DNA of 64,000 nucleotides. It comes from Mesorhizobium huakuii (GTDB lineage: Bacteria > Pseudomonadota > Alphaproteobacteria > Rhizobiales > Rhizobiaceae). Numbering within the stretch: the first letter of the stretch is position 1; each line of letters opens with the position of its first letter. A model generated the notes under the pieces. The model was given only the letters and a program-made list of their open reading frames with translations. It ran no database searches and was not told the DNA's origin. A program made the translations under genes and the position numbers. The DNA is taken from the NCBI RefSeq assembly GCF_014189455.1, contig NZ_CP050296.1, forward strand, positions 7,002,001-7,066,000, read 5' to 3'. Below are positions 19,887-28,604 of the stretch, in pieces.

Positions 19887-21182
19887 TCAATTGACCGGGA
19901 GCAGCAGCTCGATCGTGTAGAGAACGATACCCGCCAGCCCGCCGATGATCATGCCGTTGAAGCGGATATATTGCAGGTCCCTGCCGATGTTCATCTCGAT
20001 CAGTCGCGTCAGTTGCGCCAGGTCCCAGCGCTTGACCTGGTCGGCGATGAACTTCGACACGCCGCTCTTCTGGCTTTCGACGAAGGAGGCCAGCGCCACG
20101 ACGAACCCCTGGTTCATGTCGGCCCGGATCTGTGCATCGCCGGCAAGATGCCGGCCGACCTCGACGAACATGTTGGCGAGATGCGCGCGGATCACCGAAT
20201 TCGGCGCCCTGGCGTCCTGCGCGATGAACAGGCTGAGGCTCTCCCACATGTCGCCGGCCAGCGCCCTGACTTCGGGTCGGGCGAGGAAATCGCGTTTCAT
20301 CTTCTCGGCGCGCTTTGCATATTGCTTGGACGTCCGCAGCCGCTCGACGAAGCCTTGCGCGAAACGGTCAAACTCGGCGCGCATCGGATGGTCAGGATCG
20401 GCGCGCACCTCGTCGAGCAAGGAACCCGCCGAGGCGACGATCTTCTTCAGGAGATAGGCGTCGGCGCGGAACAGGTTGAACAGCGACGGCAGCTCCTCGC
20501 GGATCTTTTCGCGCATTGTCGCCAGCGCCTGTTCGTCGTTGAGGAAGCGGCCGATCACCTTGATGAACTCGTCGAACAATTTCTGGTGGCGGCGGTCGTC
20601 GGTAAGCGCCGACAACAGCTCGGCCGCCAGCGGCGCCAGCGGCACCTTTTCGATCTGTTCGAGCATGCGGCTGGTGACGAAGCCGCGCAGGCCGGATTGC
20701 TCGACCGCGGCAAGTGTCTGCGGCACCAGCCGCACGACGAAACGCGACAGGCCGGCCGCGCGTTCGGCATCAGTCAGCCAATCGGCGACGAGTGCTGCAA
20801 AATCGACCTCGGCAAGTTTCTCACGCACCGGCTCCGGCGCCAGGAAATTGGCCTCGATGAAGCGGCCGAGATTGTCGGCGATGCGGTTCTGGTTCTCCGG
20901 GATGATGGCGGTGTGCGGGATCGGCAGACCAAGCGGCCCCCTGAACAGCGCCACCACCGCGTACCAGTCGGCAAGGCCGCCGATGGTCGCCGCTTCGGCG
21001 AAGGCAGCGACGAACCCCAACCACGGATAGGTGCCCTCGAACGACTTGGCCAAGGCGAACACCAGCACGCAAAGCGCCAGCGCCGCCGTGGCGATGAATT
21101 TGGTGCGGCGCAGCGCCGAGAGCTTGGCGACCGCGTCGGCATCGAAACGGACAGGCGCCAGGGACGGAGCCGATTGTGACAT
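19887..21182 (-). CDS. DUF445 (YjiN-like) membrane-anchored protein
   Basis: A 431-residue protein with a hydrophobic segment near the N-terminus (FIATAALALCVLVFALAKSF), the family block AAFAEAATIGGLADWYAVVA and LFRGPLGLPIPHTAIIPENQ, and a C-terminal helix (RFNGMIIGGLAGIVLYTIEL). The middle is a long helical domain. DUF445 proteins are widespread and uncharacterised; the conserved GGxADW(F/Y)AV block defines them. It is divergent from rirA with about 290 bp between. Function unknown. Confidence 0.85.
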   Translation of the reverse strand: MSQSAPSLAPVRFDADAVAKLSALRRTKFIATAALALCVLVFALAKSFEGTYPWLGFVAAFAEAATIGGLADWYAVVALFRGPLGLPIPHTAIIPENQNRIADNLGRFIEANFLAPEPVREKLAEVDFAALVADWLTDAERAAGLSRFVVRLVPQTLAAVEQSGLRGFVTSRMLEQIEKVPLAPLAAELLSALTDDRRHQKLFDEFIKVIGRFLNDEQALATMREKIREELPSLFNLFRADAYLLKKIVASAGSLLDEVRADPDHPMRAEFDRFAQGFVERLRTSKQYAKRAEKMKRDFLARPEVRALAGDMWESLSLFIAQDARAPNSVIRAHLANMFVEVGRHLAGDAQIRADMNQGFVVALASFVESQKSGVSKFIADQVKRWDLAQLTRLIEMNIGRDLQYIRFNGMIIGGLAGIVLYTIELLLPVN

Positions 21183-21300
21183 GGATGAACTGCTCCTCGT
21201 CGAACCCAGGGGCGATCTCGGACCTATCTAGTGCCTCGACCGCGAAAATACCCGTGACAGCGGGTTTTCCCGACGTTTTGCCGGGTTGCGCACATAAAGT

Positions 21301-21315
21301 TGACGAGAATATTCA
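21301..21315. promoter_or_regulatory. RirA-type iron-responsive operator upstream of rirA
   Basis: TGACGAGAATATTCA matches the TGA-N9-TCA pattern of the rhizobial iron-responsive operator bound by RirA. It lies about 155 bp upstream of rirA, suggesting autoregulation. A second copy of the pattern lies in the hmu divergent promoter. Confidence 0.6.
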
Positions 21316-21333
21316 TCTATCATGCGAGGCTAG

Positions 21334-21350
21334 TCTGGAATTGTTCCAAG
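21334..21350. promoter_or_regulatory. Irr/ICE-like palindrome upstream of rirA
   Basis: TCTGGAATTGTTCCAAG is an inverted repeat centred on TTG. It resembles the ICE motif recognised by Irr (TTTAGAA-N3-TTCTAAA), matching five of seven positions in each half. It sits 18 bp after the RirA-type box, so rirA could be controlled by both iron and haem status. This is inference. Confidence 0.45.
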
Positions 21351-21469
21351 GTATAGGCCATATTCGGTCGAGGCCAGTGCGGCGAATCCGAAATCCCGGC
21401 TCAGAGCCGCGCCAGCAAAGTGCAGGAATCTGGCGTGGTTGCACCGCGCCGGCGCCTAGTGAGGACAAA

Positions 21470-21931
21470 ATGCGGCTTACACGCCAGACCAATTATGCCA
21501 TGCGCATCCTGATGTATTGCGCCGCCAACAATGACCGGTTGAGCCGTATCCCCGAAATTGCAGCCGCCTATTCGGTGTCGGAACTGTTCCTGTTCAAGAT
21601 CCTGCAGCCTTTGGTCGAGCATGGCCTGGTGGAAACGGTGCGCGGCAGGAATGGCGGCGTCCGGCTTGGCCGCGCAGCCGAAGCGATCAGCCTCTTCGAC
21701 GTCGTGCGCGTCACCGAGGAAAGCTTCGCAATGGCCGAATGCTTCGAGAACGATGCCGCCGAATGCCCGCTGGTCGACAGCTGCGCGCTGAATTCGGCGC
21801 TGCGCGAGGCGCTCAACGCCTTCTTCGCCGTGCTTTCCCGCTACACCGTTGCCGATATGGTGGCGGCAAGGCCGAATGTGCGCAACCTGCTCGGCATCGA
21901 CATGCTGGAGCGCCGCGCCCCAGCCGCCTGA
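21470..21931 (+). CDS. rirA: Rrf2-family iron-responsive regulator RirA
   Basis: A 153-residue Rrf2 protein that represses iron-uptake genes in rhizobia when iron is sufficient. It has MRLTRQTNYAMRILMYCAAN at the start, the helix-turn-helix IPEIAAAYSVSELFLFKILQ, wing GLVETVRGRNGGVRLG, and three cysteines in AECFENDAAECPLVDSC that bind the Fe-S cluster in this family. ATG 21470 has GAGGA upstream; open sequence before it is non-coding. It converges on the hmu operon, whose promoter carries a matching operator. Confidence 0.95.
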   Translation: MRLTRQTNYAMRILMYCAANNDRLSRIPEIAAAYSVSELFLFKILQPLVEHGLVETVRGRNGGVRLGRAAEAISLFDVVRVTEESFAMAECFENDAAECPLVDSCALNSALREALNAFFAVLSRYTVADMVAARPNVRNLLGIDMLERRAPAA

Positions 21932-21954
21932 TCCCTACCGTGTCATCTTAGGCT

Positions 21955-22097
21955 CGGTCGGTTGAGATTCAGGTCAGGCCGAGTCGAGAACGGTTGGTTC
22001 CGAGAACCGGAACGGAGCGTACTTTCGGGCACGTGAGTACCGGAAGCGCAGGAAGCCGCCGTTCGCAGGCCGGCCTCACCTGAATATCAACCGACCG
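21955..22097. repeat. Palindromic element between convergent genes (copy B)
   Basis: Outer arms at 21955-21980 and 22072-22097 are reverse complements at 24 of 26 positions. The right arm overlaps the last codons and stop of hmuV, so the left arm is an inverted copy of that gene end. Inside (22001-22059) is the same core as at 18501-18559 (CGAGAACCGGAACGGAGCG, ACCGGAAGCGCAGGAA). The element separates rirA from hmuV and probably terminates both. Confidence 0.8.
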
Positions 22098-22878
22098 ACG
22101 ATTGCGGCAGCACGAACGGCATATTGCCCGCCGGCAGCACGCCGACCTTTAGCCGGCAGTCGAACACTTTCTCGATCAGCTCATCGCTCAGCACGTCTTG
22201 CGGCGAACCGGTCGCGGCCAGCCGGCCGCGATGCATGACGAAGATGCGGTCGGCATACATGGAAGTCAGATTGAGGTCGTGCAGGATGGCGACCACGCCG
22301 CCGCCCCTTCTGGCGAAGTCGCGGGCGATGTTCATGATGATCAGCTGGTGCTTGATGTCGAGGCTGGAGACCGGCTCATCGAGGAACAGATAGCGCGGCT
22401 TGCCGTCGAGCACCGGCGCCCAAACCTGGCACAGCACGCGCGCTAGCTGGACGCGCTGCTGCTCGCCGCCCGAAAGCTCCTGGTAGAAACGTCCGGCAAA
22501 ACCGTCGAGGTCGACGCGGGCCAGCGCCCGCTCCGGCAGCCGCGCATCCTCGCCCGGCAAGGCACCCGAGCGGCCGCCGACAAGGCCGAGCTTGACAATC
22601 TCGCGCACCGTGAAGGGAAACGACAGTGTCGTCGCCTGCGGCAGCACCGCGCGATGCACGGCAATCTCGACCGGCTTCATGGCCGAGAGATCGCGGCCGT
22701 TAAGGGTGACGCGCCCGGTATAGGCAAGCTCGCCCGACAACGCCTTCAGGAAGGTCGTCTTGCCGGAACCGTTGGGGCCGACGATGGCCGCCACTTCGCC
22801 GGGCCGCGCTTCGAAATCGACACCGCCGACGATACGCTTGCCGGCGATATCAACGGAAACATCCCTTGCCTCGATCAT
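22087..22878 (-). CDS. hmuV: Haem ABC transporter ATP-binding protein HmuV
   Basis: A 263-residue ABC ATPase powering haem import. It shows Walker A VGPNGSGKTTFL, the signature LSGGEQQRVQLAR, Walker B YLFLDEPVSSLD and switch His in AILHDLNL. ATG 22878 (MIEARDVSVD) lies 23 nt after the hmuU stop; longer open frame upstream overlaps hmuU and is not coding. It is the last gene of hmuPSTUV on the minus strand. Its 3' end is part of a palindromic repeat arm. Confidence 0.92.
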   Translation of the reverse strand: MIEARDVSVDIAGKRIVGGVDFEARPGEVAAIVGPNGSGKTTFLKALSGELAYTGRVTLNGRDLSAMKPVEIAVHRAVLPQATTLSFPFTVREIVKLGLVGGRSGALPGEDARLPERALARVDLDGFAGRFYQELSGGEQQRVQLARVLCQVWAPVLDGKPRYLFLDEPVSSLDIKHQLIIMNIARDFARRGGGVVAILHDLNLTSMYADRIFVMHRGRLAATGSPQDVLSDELIEKVFDCRLKVGVLPAGNMPFVLPQSSVG

Positions 22879-22901
22879 CAAAGCCTCACAGGTCCCAGAT
22901 C

Positions 22902-24005
22902 TCAGAGATCGACCACGCCGCGCTTGCGCAGCAGGATCCACAGGAAGAATGGCGCGCCTGATATCGCGGTGACGATGCCGATCGGCAATTCCGCCGGCGC
23001 CACGATGGTGCGGGCGACCGCGTCTGCCAACAGCAGCAGCGAGGCACCGAGCAGCGCCGAGGCCGGCAGCAGATAGCGATTGTCCGGACCGATCAGCAGG
23101 CGCAGCAGATGCGGCACGACGATGCCGACGAAGCCGATACCGCCGCTGACGGCGACAGACGCACCGACCGCAGCCGAGACACCGATGATCGCCGTGTATT
23201 TCAACCGCTGTACCGGAATGCCGAGATGGCCGGCGGTCGCTTCGCCCAGCGCCAGCGCGTTGAGGCCGCGCGCCAGGAACGGCATCGCCGCCAGTGCCAG
23301 TATGATGATCGGCCCGACGGAACCGATCTTCGCCCATGTCGCGCCGCCGAGCGACCCGAGTGACCAGAACGTCAGGTCGCGCAACTGGCGATCGTCCGCC
23401 ATGAAGATGAGGACACCTGTCAGGGCCATGGCAAGGGCCGCCAGCGCTATGCCGGCGAGCAGCATGGTGGCAACCGAGGTTTGCCCGCGTCGCGTCGCGA
23501 CCTGATAAAGCACCAGCGTCGTGGCGAGACCACCGAAGAAGGCGGCCAGCGGCAGCGCGAGCGTACCGAACATGGTCGTCACCGGCGCCAGCACCGTGGC
23601 GCCAAGCACAATGACGGCCACCGCGCCGAGACTGGAGCCGGCGGAGACGCCGATCAGGCCGGGATCGGCCAGCGGATTGCGGAACAGCCCCTGCATGACG
23701 GCGCCGGAGACTGCGAGCGCCGCGCCAACCAGCATGCCGAGGATGATGCGCGGCAAGCGGATGTCGTAGACGATCAGGCTGTCACGGGCGCTCAGCGCCG
23801 CATCATTCGGGACGGCTCCAAGCAGCCAGTCCCTGAGAACGTTGACCGCCGAAGCATCCGATGCCCCTGACGTCAGCGACAAAAGCATGGCGGCCGCGAG
23901 GCCGAGGCACAGCAACAGGATGACGATGCGGGCGCGGCCCGAACGGTCGCCTTCGGATGCATTCGCCATCACCTTCACCGGGCCGGTGATCGATTGATCG
24001 ACCAT
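22902..24005 (-). CDS. hmuU: Haem ABC transporter permease HmuU
   Basis: A 367-residue FecCD/BtuC-type permease with about ten membrane helices. Family segments are RLPRIILGMLVGAALAVSGA, GLFRNPLADPGLIGVSAGSS and GFVGIVVPHLLRLLIGPDNR, the last being the coupling region that contacts the ATPase. It forms the inner-membrane channel with HmuV and receives haem from HmuT. It starts 11 nt after the hmuT stop, within a tight operon. Confidence 0.93.
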   Translation of the reverse strand: MVDQSITGPVKVMANASEGDRSGRARIVILLLCLGLAAAMLLSLTSGASDASAVNVLRDWLLGAVPNDAALSARDSLIVYDIRLPRIILGMLVGAALAVSGAVMQGLFRNPLADPGLIGVSAGSSLGAVAVIVLGATVLAPVTTMFGTLALPLAAFFGGLATTLVLYQVATRRGQTSVATMLLAGIALAALAMALTGVLIFMADDRQLRDLTFWSLGSLGGATWAKIGSVGPIIILALAAMPFLARGLNALALGEATAGHLGIPVQRLKYTAIIGVSAAVGASVAVSGGIGFVGIVVPHLLRLLIGPDNRYLLPASALLGASLLLLADAVARTIVAPAELPIGIVTAISGAPFFLWILLRKRGVVDL

Positions 24006-24016
24006 GATATGCCCGC

Positions 24017-24907
24017 TCAGTCCGTGACCTGGGCGCCATAGAGGGAGACGGCGAGGTCGTGGATGGCTTCAGCCGTGCGCGGCCCGAAGCCGAGCAGATA
24101 GCCGCCGTCGAGGCGGATCACCTTGCGCACGGCTCCGGCCGGCGTCGAGGCGACGGACGGAACGCCGAACAATTCGTCGTCCGACACCGGCAGCCCGGCA
24201 TTGCTCATCATCAGGATCACGTCAGGCCTGGCAGTAATGATCGCTTCGTCGGACATCTGCTTGTAGCCGGAGAAACCTTCGACGGCGTTGACCCCGCCCG
24301 CCAGCCTGACCATACCGTCGGCCGCGGTATCGCTGCCGGCCGCCAGGATCTTGCCACCCTGTATCGACAGCACGAACAGGATGCGCTTGCGCTGCTTGAT
24401 CGAGGCCGTCTGTTTCTCGGCGGCCGTCAGCTTGGCATCGAGTTCCTTGGCCAGCAGCTCGGCCCTGGCATCGACGCCGAGCGCCTTGCCGACGATGCGG
24501 ACCTTCTCGAGGATGCCTTCGTGGCTAAAATGCTCGGGCACTTCGATGAAGGGTATGCTCGTCTTCTTCAGCACATCGACGGCCTCCTTCGGGCCGCTGC
24601 CCTGCAGCGCCAGGATGCCGGTCGGATTGACCGACAACACGCCTTCCGGCGACAGCGCGCGCATATAGCCGACATCGGGCAGAGCGAACGCCGCCTTCGG
24701 ATAGCGGCTGGTGGAATCACGCGCCACCAGATGCTTCTCCTCGCCAAGCGCATAGACGATTTCGGTGATCGAGCCGCCTATGGCGGCGATCTTCGACGGA
24801 TCAGGAAAAACGGAGACGCCTTCTGTGGCGCCAGCCGGCTGCAGCGCGGTGAAAGCCAAAGCGAGGCCGACCATCGGGGCGGCGACCATCCTGGAAAAAC
24901 AGCCCAT
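24017..24907 (-). CDS. hmuT: Periplasmic haem-binding protein HmuT
   Basis: A 296-residue solute-binding protein with an N-terminal signal peptide (MVAAPMVGLALAFTALQPAG, cleavage near ATEG). The cluster-type binding domain reads IAAIGGSITEIVYALGEEKH and, later, ARPDVILMMSNAG. A Tyr in DVGYMRALSPEG is a candidate haem ligand by analogy with ShuT/HmuT. It lies 11 nt after hmuS and 11 nt before hmuU. It delivers haem from the outer-membrane receptor to HmuUV. Confidence 0.92.
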   Translation of the reverse strand: MGCFSRMVAAPMVGLALAFTALQPAGATEGVSVFPDPSKIAAIGGSITEIVYALGEEKHLVARDSTSRYPKAAFALPDVGYMRALSPEGVLSVNPTGILALQGSGPKEAVDVLKKTSIPFIEVPEHFSHEGILEKVRIVGKALGVDARAELLAKELDAKLTAAEKQTASIKQRKRILFVLSIQGGKILAAGSDTAADGMVRLAGGVNAVEGFSGYKQMSDEAIITARPDVILMMSNAGLPVSDDELFGVPSVASTPAGAVRKVIRLDGGYLLGFGPRTAEAIHDLAVSLYGAQVTD

Positions 24908-24918
24908 TGTCGTTCTCC

Positions 24919-25980
24919 TCAGGCTGCCGTCGGGCTTGGGATGCGCGGCAGGTCCTCGGCCAGGAATCGCCAGTCGTCGCGCTCGCTTTCGCCTTCGTGG
25001 CGCTTGCCGAAGAACTGGATGATCATCTCGCCATTGGCGGCGTACACCTCGAGCGAGGTGACATGGCCGTCCTTGGTCGGCTTGCGCACCGCCCAGACTT
25101 CATGGATGTGGTCGGTGCGCAGGTGCAGGTGGAAGGTCTCGTCCAGCACGTTGATCCACGGCCCCATCGGCTTGATCGATTTGACCGGGCCGGAATGGAT
25201 CTGGATGCAGCCGCGGTTGCCGACAAAGCACATGATCGGCATCTCGCCTTCGGCGGCGTGATGGAACATGGCGCGGACCGCGTCATTGTCGAGCAGCCAG
25301 GCATAGTCCGTTCCGACCATGCGCACCGCCTGACGGCGGCTGAGCTTCAAGGTCTTCAGCATGCCGAAGAACTGGTGCACGTCGGTCAGCCGGCTCCAAC
25401 GGTCGCGCAGATCGTCGAGGTTGGCGGTCGTCGCCGTGGCCTCGCCCTCATCGTCTAAGGCTTGCCCGGAGATGGCGACCGTCGGCTCCTGGTTGGACGA
25501 TTCCAGCGAGGCGACCAGCTTCTGGTAGGCATAGAGGCTGGAGGCCGGCCGCAGATGCACCTTGTGCACCGCCTCGCCCGCCGCATCGAAAAACTGCAGA
25601 CTGCGGCGGATCTCGTCGCCGTCGCGCTTCTCCACGGCAAAGCCGTGCGCCCAGACTTTTGGGAAGATGCGCAGGTCGATATTCTCGCCAAGCACCATGG
25701 CATTGTGGTTGCCGGTGACGACCTTGTCATAGACGCCGATCTTCTCGTGCACGGCGCTTTCATTGCGGGTCAGCGCCATCACCTCGCCGACGGCCTCGAG
25801 GCCGGTCAGGAGATCGTTGACCCGTGGCTCGATGCGCACGACGCCGTCGCCGCAATGCGCGGCGACCAGTTCGGCTTCCGAAATACCGAGCTGGGCGGCC
25901 AGGTCACGCTCGCGCGCTTTCGGATTTTCCGTCCGTGCCCGCCGGATTTCATGCGGGGCGGGTTTTACGCGCTGGTCCAT
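24919..25980 (-). CDS. hmuS: Haemin-degrading/trafficking factor HmuS
   Basis: A 353-residue cytoplasmic protein of the HmuS/HemS/ChuS family with two similar halves (VMALTRNESAVHEKIGVYDK in the first, FFGMLKTLKLSRRQAVRMVG at the start of the second). The family binds haem delivered by HmuUV and either degrades or hands it on. It lies between hmuP and hmuT in a compact operon. A separate antibiotic-monooxygenase-like haem-degrading enzyme is encoded across the divergent promoter, so the two may have distinct roles. Confidence 0.92.
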   Translation of the reverse strand: MDQRVKPAPHEIRRARTENPKARERDLAAQLGISEAELVAAHCGDGVVRIEPRVNDLLTGLEAVGEVMALTRNESAVHEKIGVYDKVVTGNHNAMVLGENIDLRIFPKVWAHGFAVEKRDGDEIRRSLQFFDAAGEAVHKVHLRPASSLYAYQKLVASLESSNQEPTVAISGQALDDEGEATATTANLDDLRDRWSRLTDVHQFFGMLKTLKLSRRQAVRMVGTDYAWLLDNDAVRAMFHHAAEGEMPIMCFVGNRGCIQIHSGPVKSIKPMGPWINVLDETFHLHLRTDHIHEVWAVRKPTKDGHVTSLEVYAANGEMIIQFFGKRHEGESERDDWRFLAEDLPRIPSPTAA

Positions 25981-26002
25981 GTCTCGTCCCTACTGCCTTG
26001 CC

Positions 26003-26212
26003 TTACTTGTTGAGAATGAGCTTGCCCTGACGGGTGATCTTCAGCCGGTAGAGAGCGCCATGATGTTCGATGCCGATCTCATGCTCGCCCTGGAACAGCG
26101 TGTTGCTGGACAATGTTCTGACCGCCAGCGGAACCCGGTCGAAACGGGTGACGGGGGCTTCGTCGGAACGGCGGACGCGGTAGCGAAAGTCATTGGGATT
26201 GTGGGTGTTCAT
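26003..26212 (-). CDS. hmuP: HemP/HmuP haem-uptake regulator
   Basis: A 69-residue protein matching the HemP family: an N-terminal variable part, then VPLAVRTLSSNTLFQGEHEI, GIEHHGALYRLKITRQGKLI and an ending LNK. In Bradyrhizobium HmuP co-activates the haem receptor gene with Irr. ATG 26212 (MNTHNPNDFR) has AAAGGGA upstream and is preferred to an in-frame ATG at 26272, which lacks a ribosome site. It heads the hmuPSTUV operon, divergent from the haem receptor. Confidence 0.88.
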   Translation of the reverse strand: MNTHNPNDFRYRVRRSDEAPVTRFDRVPLAVRTLSSNTLFQGEHEIGIEHHGALYRLKITRQGKLILNK

Positions 26213-26276
26213 CTGGGTCGATCCCTTTCCTGTGCCGGGCGTCTGGCTAGGCGTTGCGAAGATCCGATTCATTTCT

Positions 26277-26291
26277 TGACTTGAATAATCA
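26277..26291. promoter_or_regulatory. RirA-type iron-responsive operator in hmuP/hmuR promoter region
   Basis: TGACTTGAATAATCA fits TGA-N9-TCA exactly and lies between the divergent hmuP and receptor genes. It matches the box upstream of rirA. This would let RirA repress haem uptake in both directions when iron is plentiful. Confidence 0.7.
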
Positions 26292-26317
26292 TGTTTACTA
26301 GTCAGTGCAATACCGGA

Positions 26318-26337
26318 TTAAATGAGTCAACATTTAA
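26318..26337. promoter_or_regulatory. Inverted repeat before the haem receptor gene
   Basis: TTAAATG and CATTTAA form a perfect 7-bp inverted repeat with a 6-nt spacer, about 75 bp before the receptor start and 27 bp from the iron box. It is a candidate site for a second regulator such as HmuP/Irr. Confidence 0.4.
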
Positions 26338-26411
26338 CACGCCGGACACGATCAAAAATGCCAGCGAGCCACGGGCCAGCCAGCACGAAACCTGGAATCT
26401 GGAGTTGGGGC

Positions 26412-28604
26412 ATGGGGTTGTTGGTAAACTGGGAATGGCGCGGCCGGTCGGCGGCGAGCGGTGTGGCGGCTTTGTTGGCAAGCGTGGCGGCGATCGCCTT
26501 GTCCGCGCCATCGGCGCATGCCCAACAAGCAACGCAGCCGGCGGGCGAGCAGGCGGATCAATCGAAGAAGACTGACCAGGAAAAAGCCGCCCCTGCGGGC
26601 GCAACGCTGCTCGACAAGATCCTGGTGCTCAGCCGCACCGGCGAGACAGCGATCGAATCGCTGGCCTCGGCTAGCCATCTCGACCAGGAACAGCTCGACC
26701 GCCGCATGGCGACGACGCCCAACGAGATACTCTTCGGCGTGCCCGGCGTCGCAGCACAAGCCGACGCCAGGCGCGTCAGCACCAGCATCAACATTCGCGG
26801 CCTGCAGGATTTCGGCCGCGTTGCCGTCATCGTCGACGGCGCGCGCCAGGATTTCCAGCGCTCCGACCACGGCACCCAGTCGACCTTCTACATCGATCCC
26901 GAGCTCATCAAATCCGTCGATGTGATCCGCGGTCCAGTCGCCAACACCTATGGCTCCGGCGCCATCGGCGGCGTCGTCTTCTTCGACACCAAGGACGCCG
27001 CAGACTTCCTCAAGCCGGAGGAAACATGGGGCGCTTCGGTAACCGGACGCTACGAGAGCAATGGCAAGGGCTGGACCACAAGCGCCACCGGCGCCTACCG
27101 CGTCAACGAGAACTGGGACGTCTTGGGCAACATCGTCTACCGCAACTATGACGACTACAAGGATGGCGGCGGCGACACCGTCAACGGCACCGGCTTCGAT
27201 GTGCTGAGCGGCCTGCTCAAGACCACCATCCGCCCGACCGACAACAGTGAATTGAAGCTGGGCTGGGTCGGCTCAAGCGACAGCTGGGACGAAACCAGCG
27301 GCGGTGTGCCGGTCAACGATGTCGACCTGAAGTCGAACACATTCACGGCGCGTTACAACGTCACTGACGAAGACAAGAGCTGGCTCGATCTCCACATCAA
27401 CACCTCCTACAACAAGACCAATCTCGATCTGACCAGCCTCGTTCCGCAAAACCGCTTCGATCCGGTCACAGGTCTTCCGGTGGTGCTGCCAGCAGGCTCG
27501 ACATCGACTTTCGATGTCGGCACGGCCGCAATCGACATCTGGAACACCTCACGATTCGAGACCGGTGGCGTTGCGCACGAATTGACCTATGGCGGCGACT
27601 GGGTGAATGACGACGTCAAGACTGGCGGCACCGCCGGTGGCGACAGTTTCTACACGCCGTCGGGCAAGCGGAATGTGTCCGGCGCCTATGTCCAGGATAA
27701 ACTCACCTGGGATTGGCTCGAGGTGATCGCCGGGCTGCGTTACGACAGCTACAGCCTCAGGGATGACACCCACGATACATCGGGCGACCGGTTGTCGCCG
27801 CGCATCACAGTCGGCGTCTCGCCCTTCGACAACGCCAGCCTTGCCGGCTTGCAATTCTATGGCACTTACGCAGAGGGCTACCGTTCGCCCTCCCTCACGG
27901 AGACGCTGATCAGCGGCAACCATCCGGCAGGTGTCACCTTCCCATTCCTGCCCAATCCGAACCTGCGACCTGAGATCGGCAGGACGACGGAATTCGGCGT
28001 CAACTACAAGCAGAACGACATCTTCGAATCCGGCGACGCGCTTCGCGTCAAGGCGGCCTACTTCCACAACAATGTCGACGACTATATCGATGGCGTGACC
28101 CTGTCGCCGTTCGCGCCAGGCAGCGGCTGCCCGTTCGGGCCCGGCATCCCGATCTGCTTCCAGTATCAGAACTACGCCCAGGCCAAGATCGACGGCTTCG
28201 AGCTCGAAGGCGTCTACGACGCCGGTTGGGGCTATGCGGGACTTTCGGCCTCGATCACGAATGGCCACACCATTTCCTACAAGGGTGTGGAAGCCGATCT
28301 CGCCACTATCCCCTCTTCGCAGGTCACCGCCCAACTCGGCCTGCGCTTCCTCGAGGACAAGCTGACCGTTGGTGGTGAGGTGCAGTACAACGGCAAGCCG
28401 AAGGGCAATGCGGTGGCCGAGGACTACACTCTAGTCAATGCCTTCGCCAGCTATCAGGCGACCGACAATCTGAAGGTCGATTTCCGCGCCGACAATCTGT
28501 TCGACGTCAAATACGCCAATCCGCTCAACGGCAGCACGACAGTCGCGGTCTATGAGCCGGGCATAACGCTGAAACTGGCGGCGACCATGCGGTTTGGAGG
28601 CTGA
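26412..28604 (+). CDS. hmuR: TonB-dependent haem/haemoglobin outer-membrane receptor
   Basis: A 730-residue receptor. ATG 26412 with GGAGTTGGGG upstream gives a signal peptide ending LSAPSAHAQ. The TonB-interacting start is followed by the plug domain (NEILFGVPGVAAQADARRVS, NIRGLQDFGRVAVIVDGARQ, VIRGPVANTYGSGAIGGVVF). The barrel includes YAEGYRSPSLTETL and PNPNLRPEIGRTTEFGVNY, the FRAP-like and NPNL boxes of haem receptors, and ends in an aromatic-type barrel strand (TMRFGG). It is divergent from hmuPSTUV and overlaps the next gene by one base. Confidence 0.93.
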   Translation: MGLLVNWEWRGRSAASGVAALLASVAAIALSAPSAHAQQATQPAGEQADQSKKTDQEKAAPAGATLLDKILVLSRTGETAIESLASASHLDQEQLDRRMATTPNEILFGVPGVAAQADARRVSTSINIRGLQDFGRVAVIVDGARQDFQRSDHGTQSTFYIDPELIKSVDVIRGPVANTYGSGAIGGVVFFDTKDAADFLKPEETWGASVTGRYESNGKGWTTSATGAYRVNENWDVLGNIVYRNYDDYKDGGGDTVNGTGFDVLSGLLKTTIRPTDNSELKLGWVGSSDSWDETSGGVPVNDVDLKSNTFTARYNVTDEDKSWLDLHINTSYNKTNLDLTSLVPQNRFDPVTGLPVVLPAGSTSTFDVGTAAIDIWNTSRFETGGVAHELTYGGDWVNDDVKTGGTAGGDSFYTPSGKRNVSGAYVQDKLTWDWLEVIAGLRYDSYSLRDDTHDTSGDRLSPRITVGVSPFDNASLAGLQFYGTYAEGYRSPSLTETLISGNHPAGVTFPFLPNPNLRPEIGRTTEFGVNYKQNDIFESGDALRVKAAYFHNNVDDYIDGVTLSPFAPGSGCPFGPGIPICFQYQNYAQAKIDGFELEGVYDAGWGYAGLSASITNGHTISYKGVEADLATIPSSQVTAQLGLRFLEDKLTVGGEVQYNGKPKGNAVAEDYTLVNAFASYQATDNLKVDFRADNLFDVKYANPLNGSTTVAVYEPGITLKLAATMRFGG

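Noticed and set aside
19197..21179. 660-codon plus-strand open frame
   Set aside because: It is antisense to the DUF445 and phasin genes, has no recognisable domain and reflects high-GC codon structure of the true genes.
22879..23337. N-terminal extension of HmuV
   Set aside because: The frame is open but overlaps HmuU; the ABC domain begins at ATG 22878 with normal spacing from hmuU.
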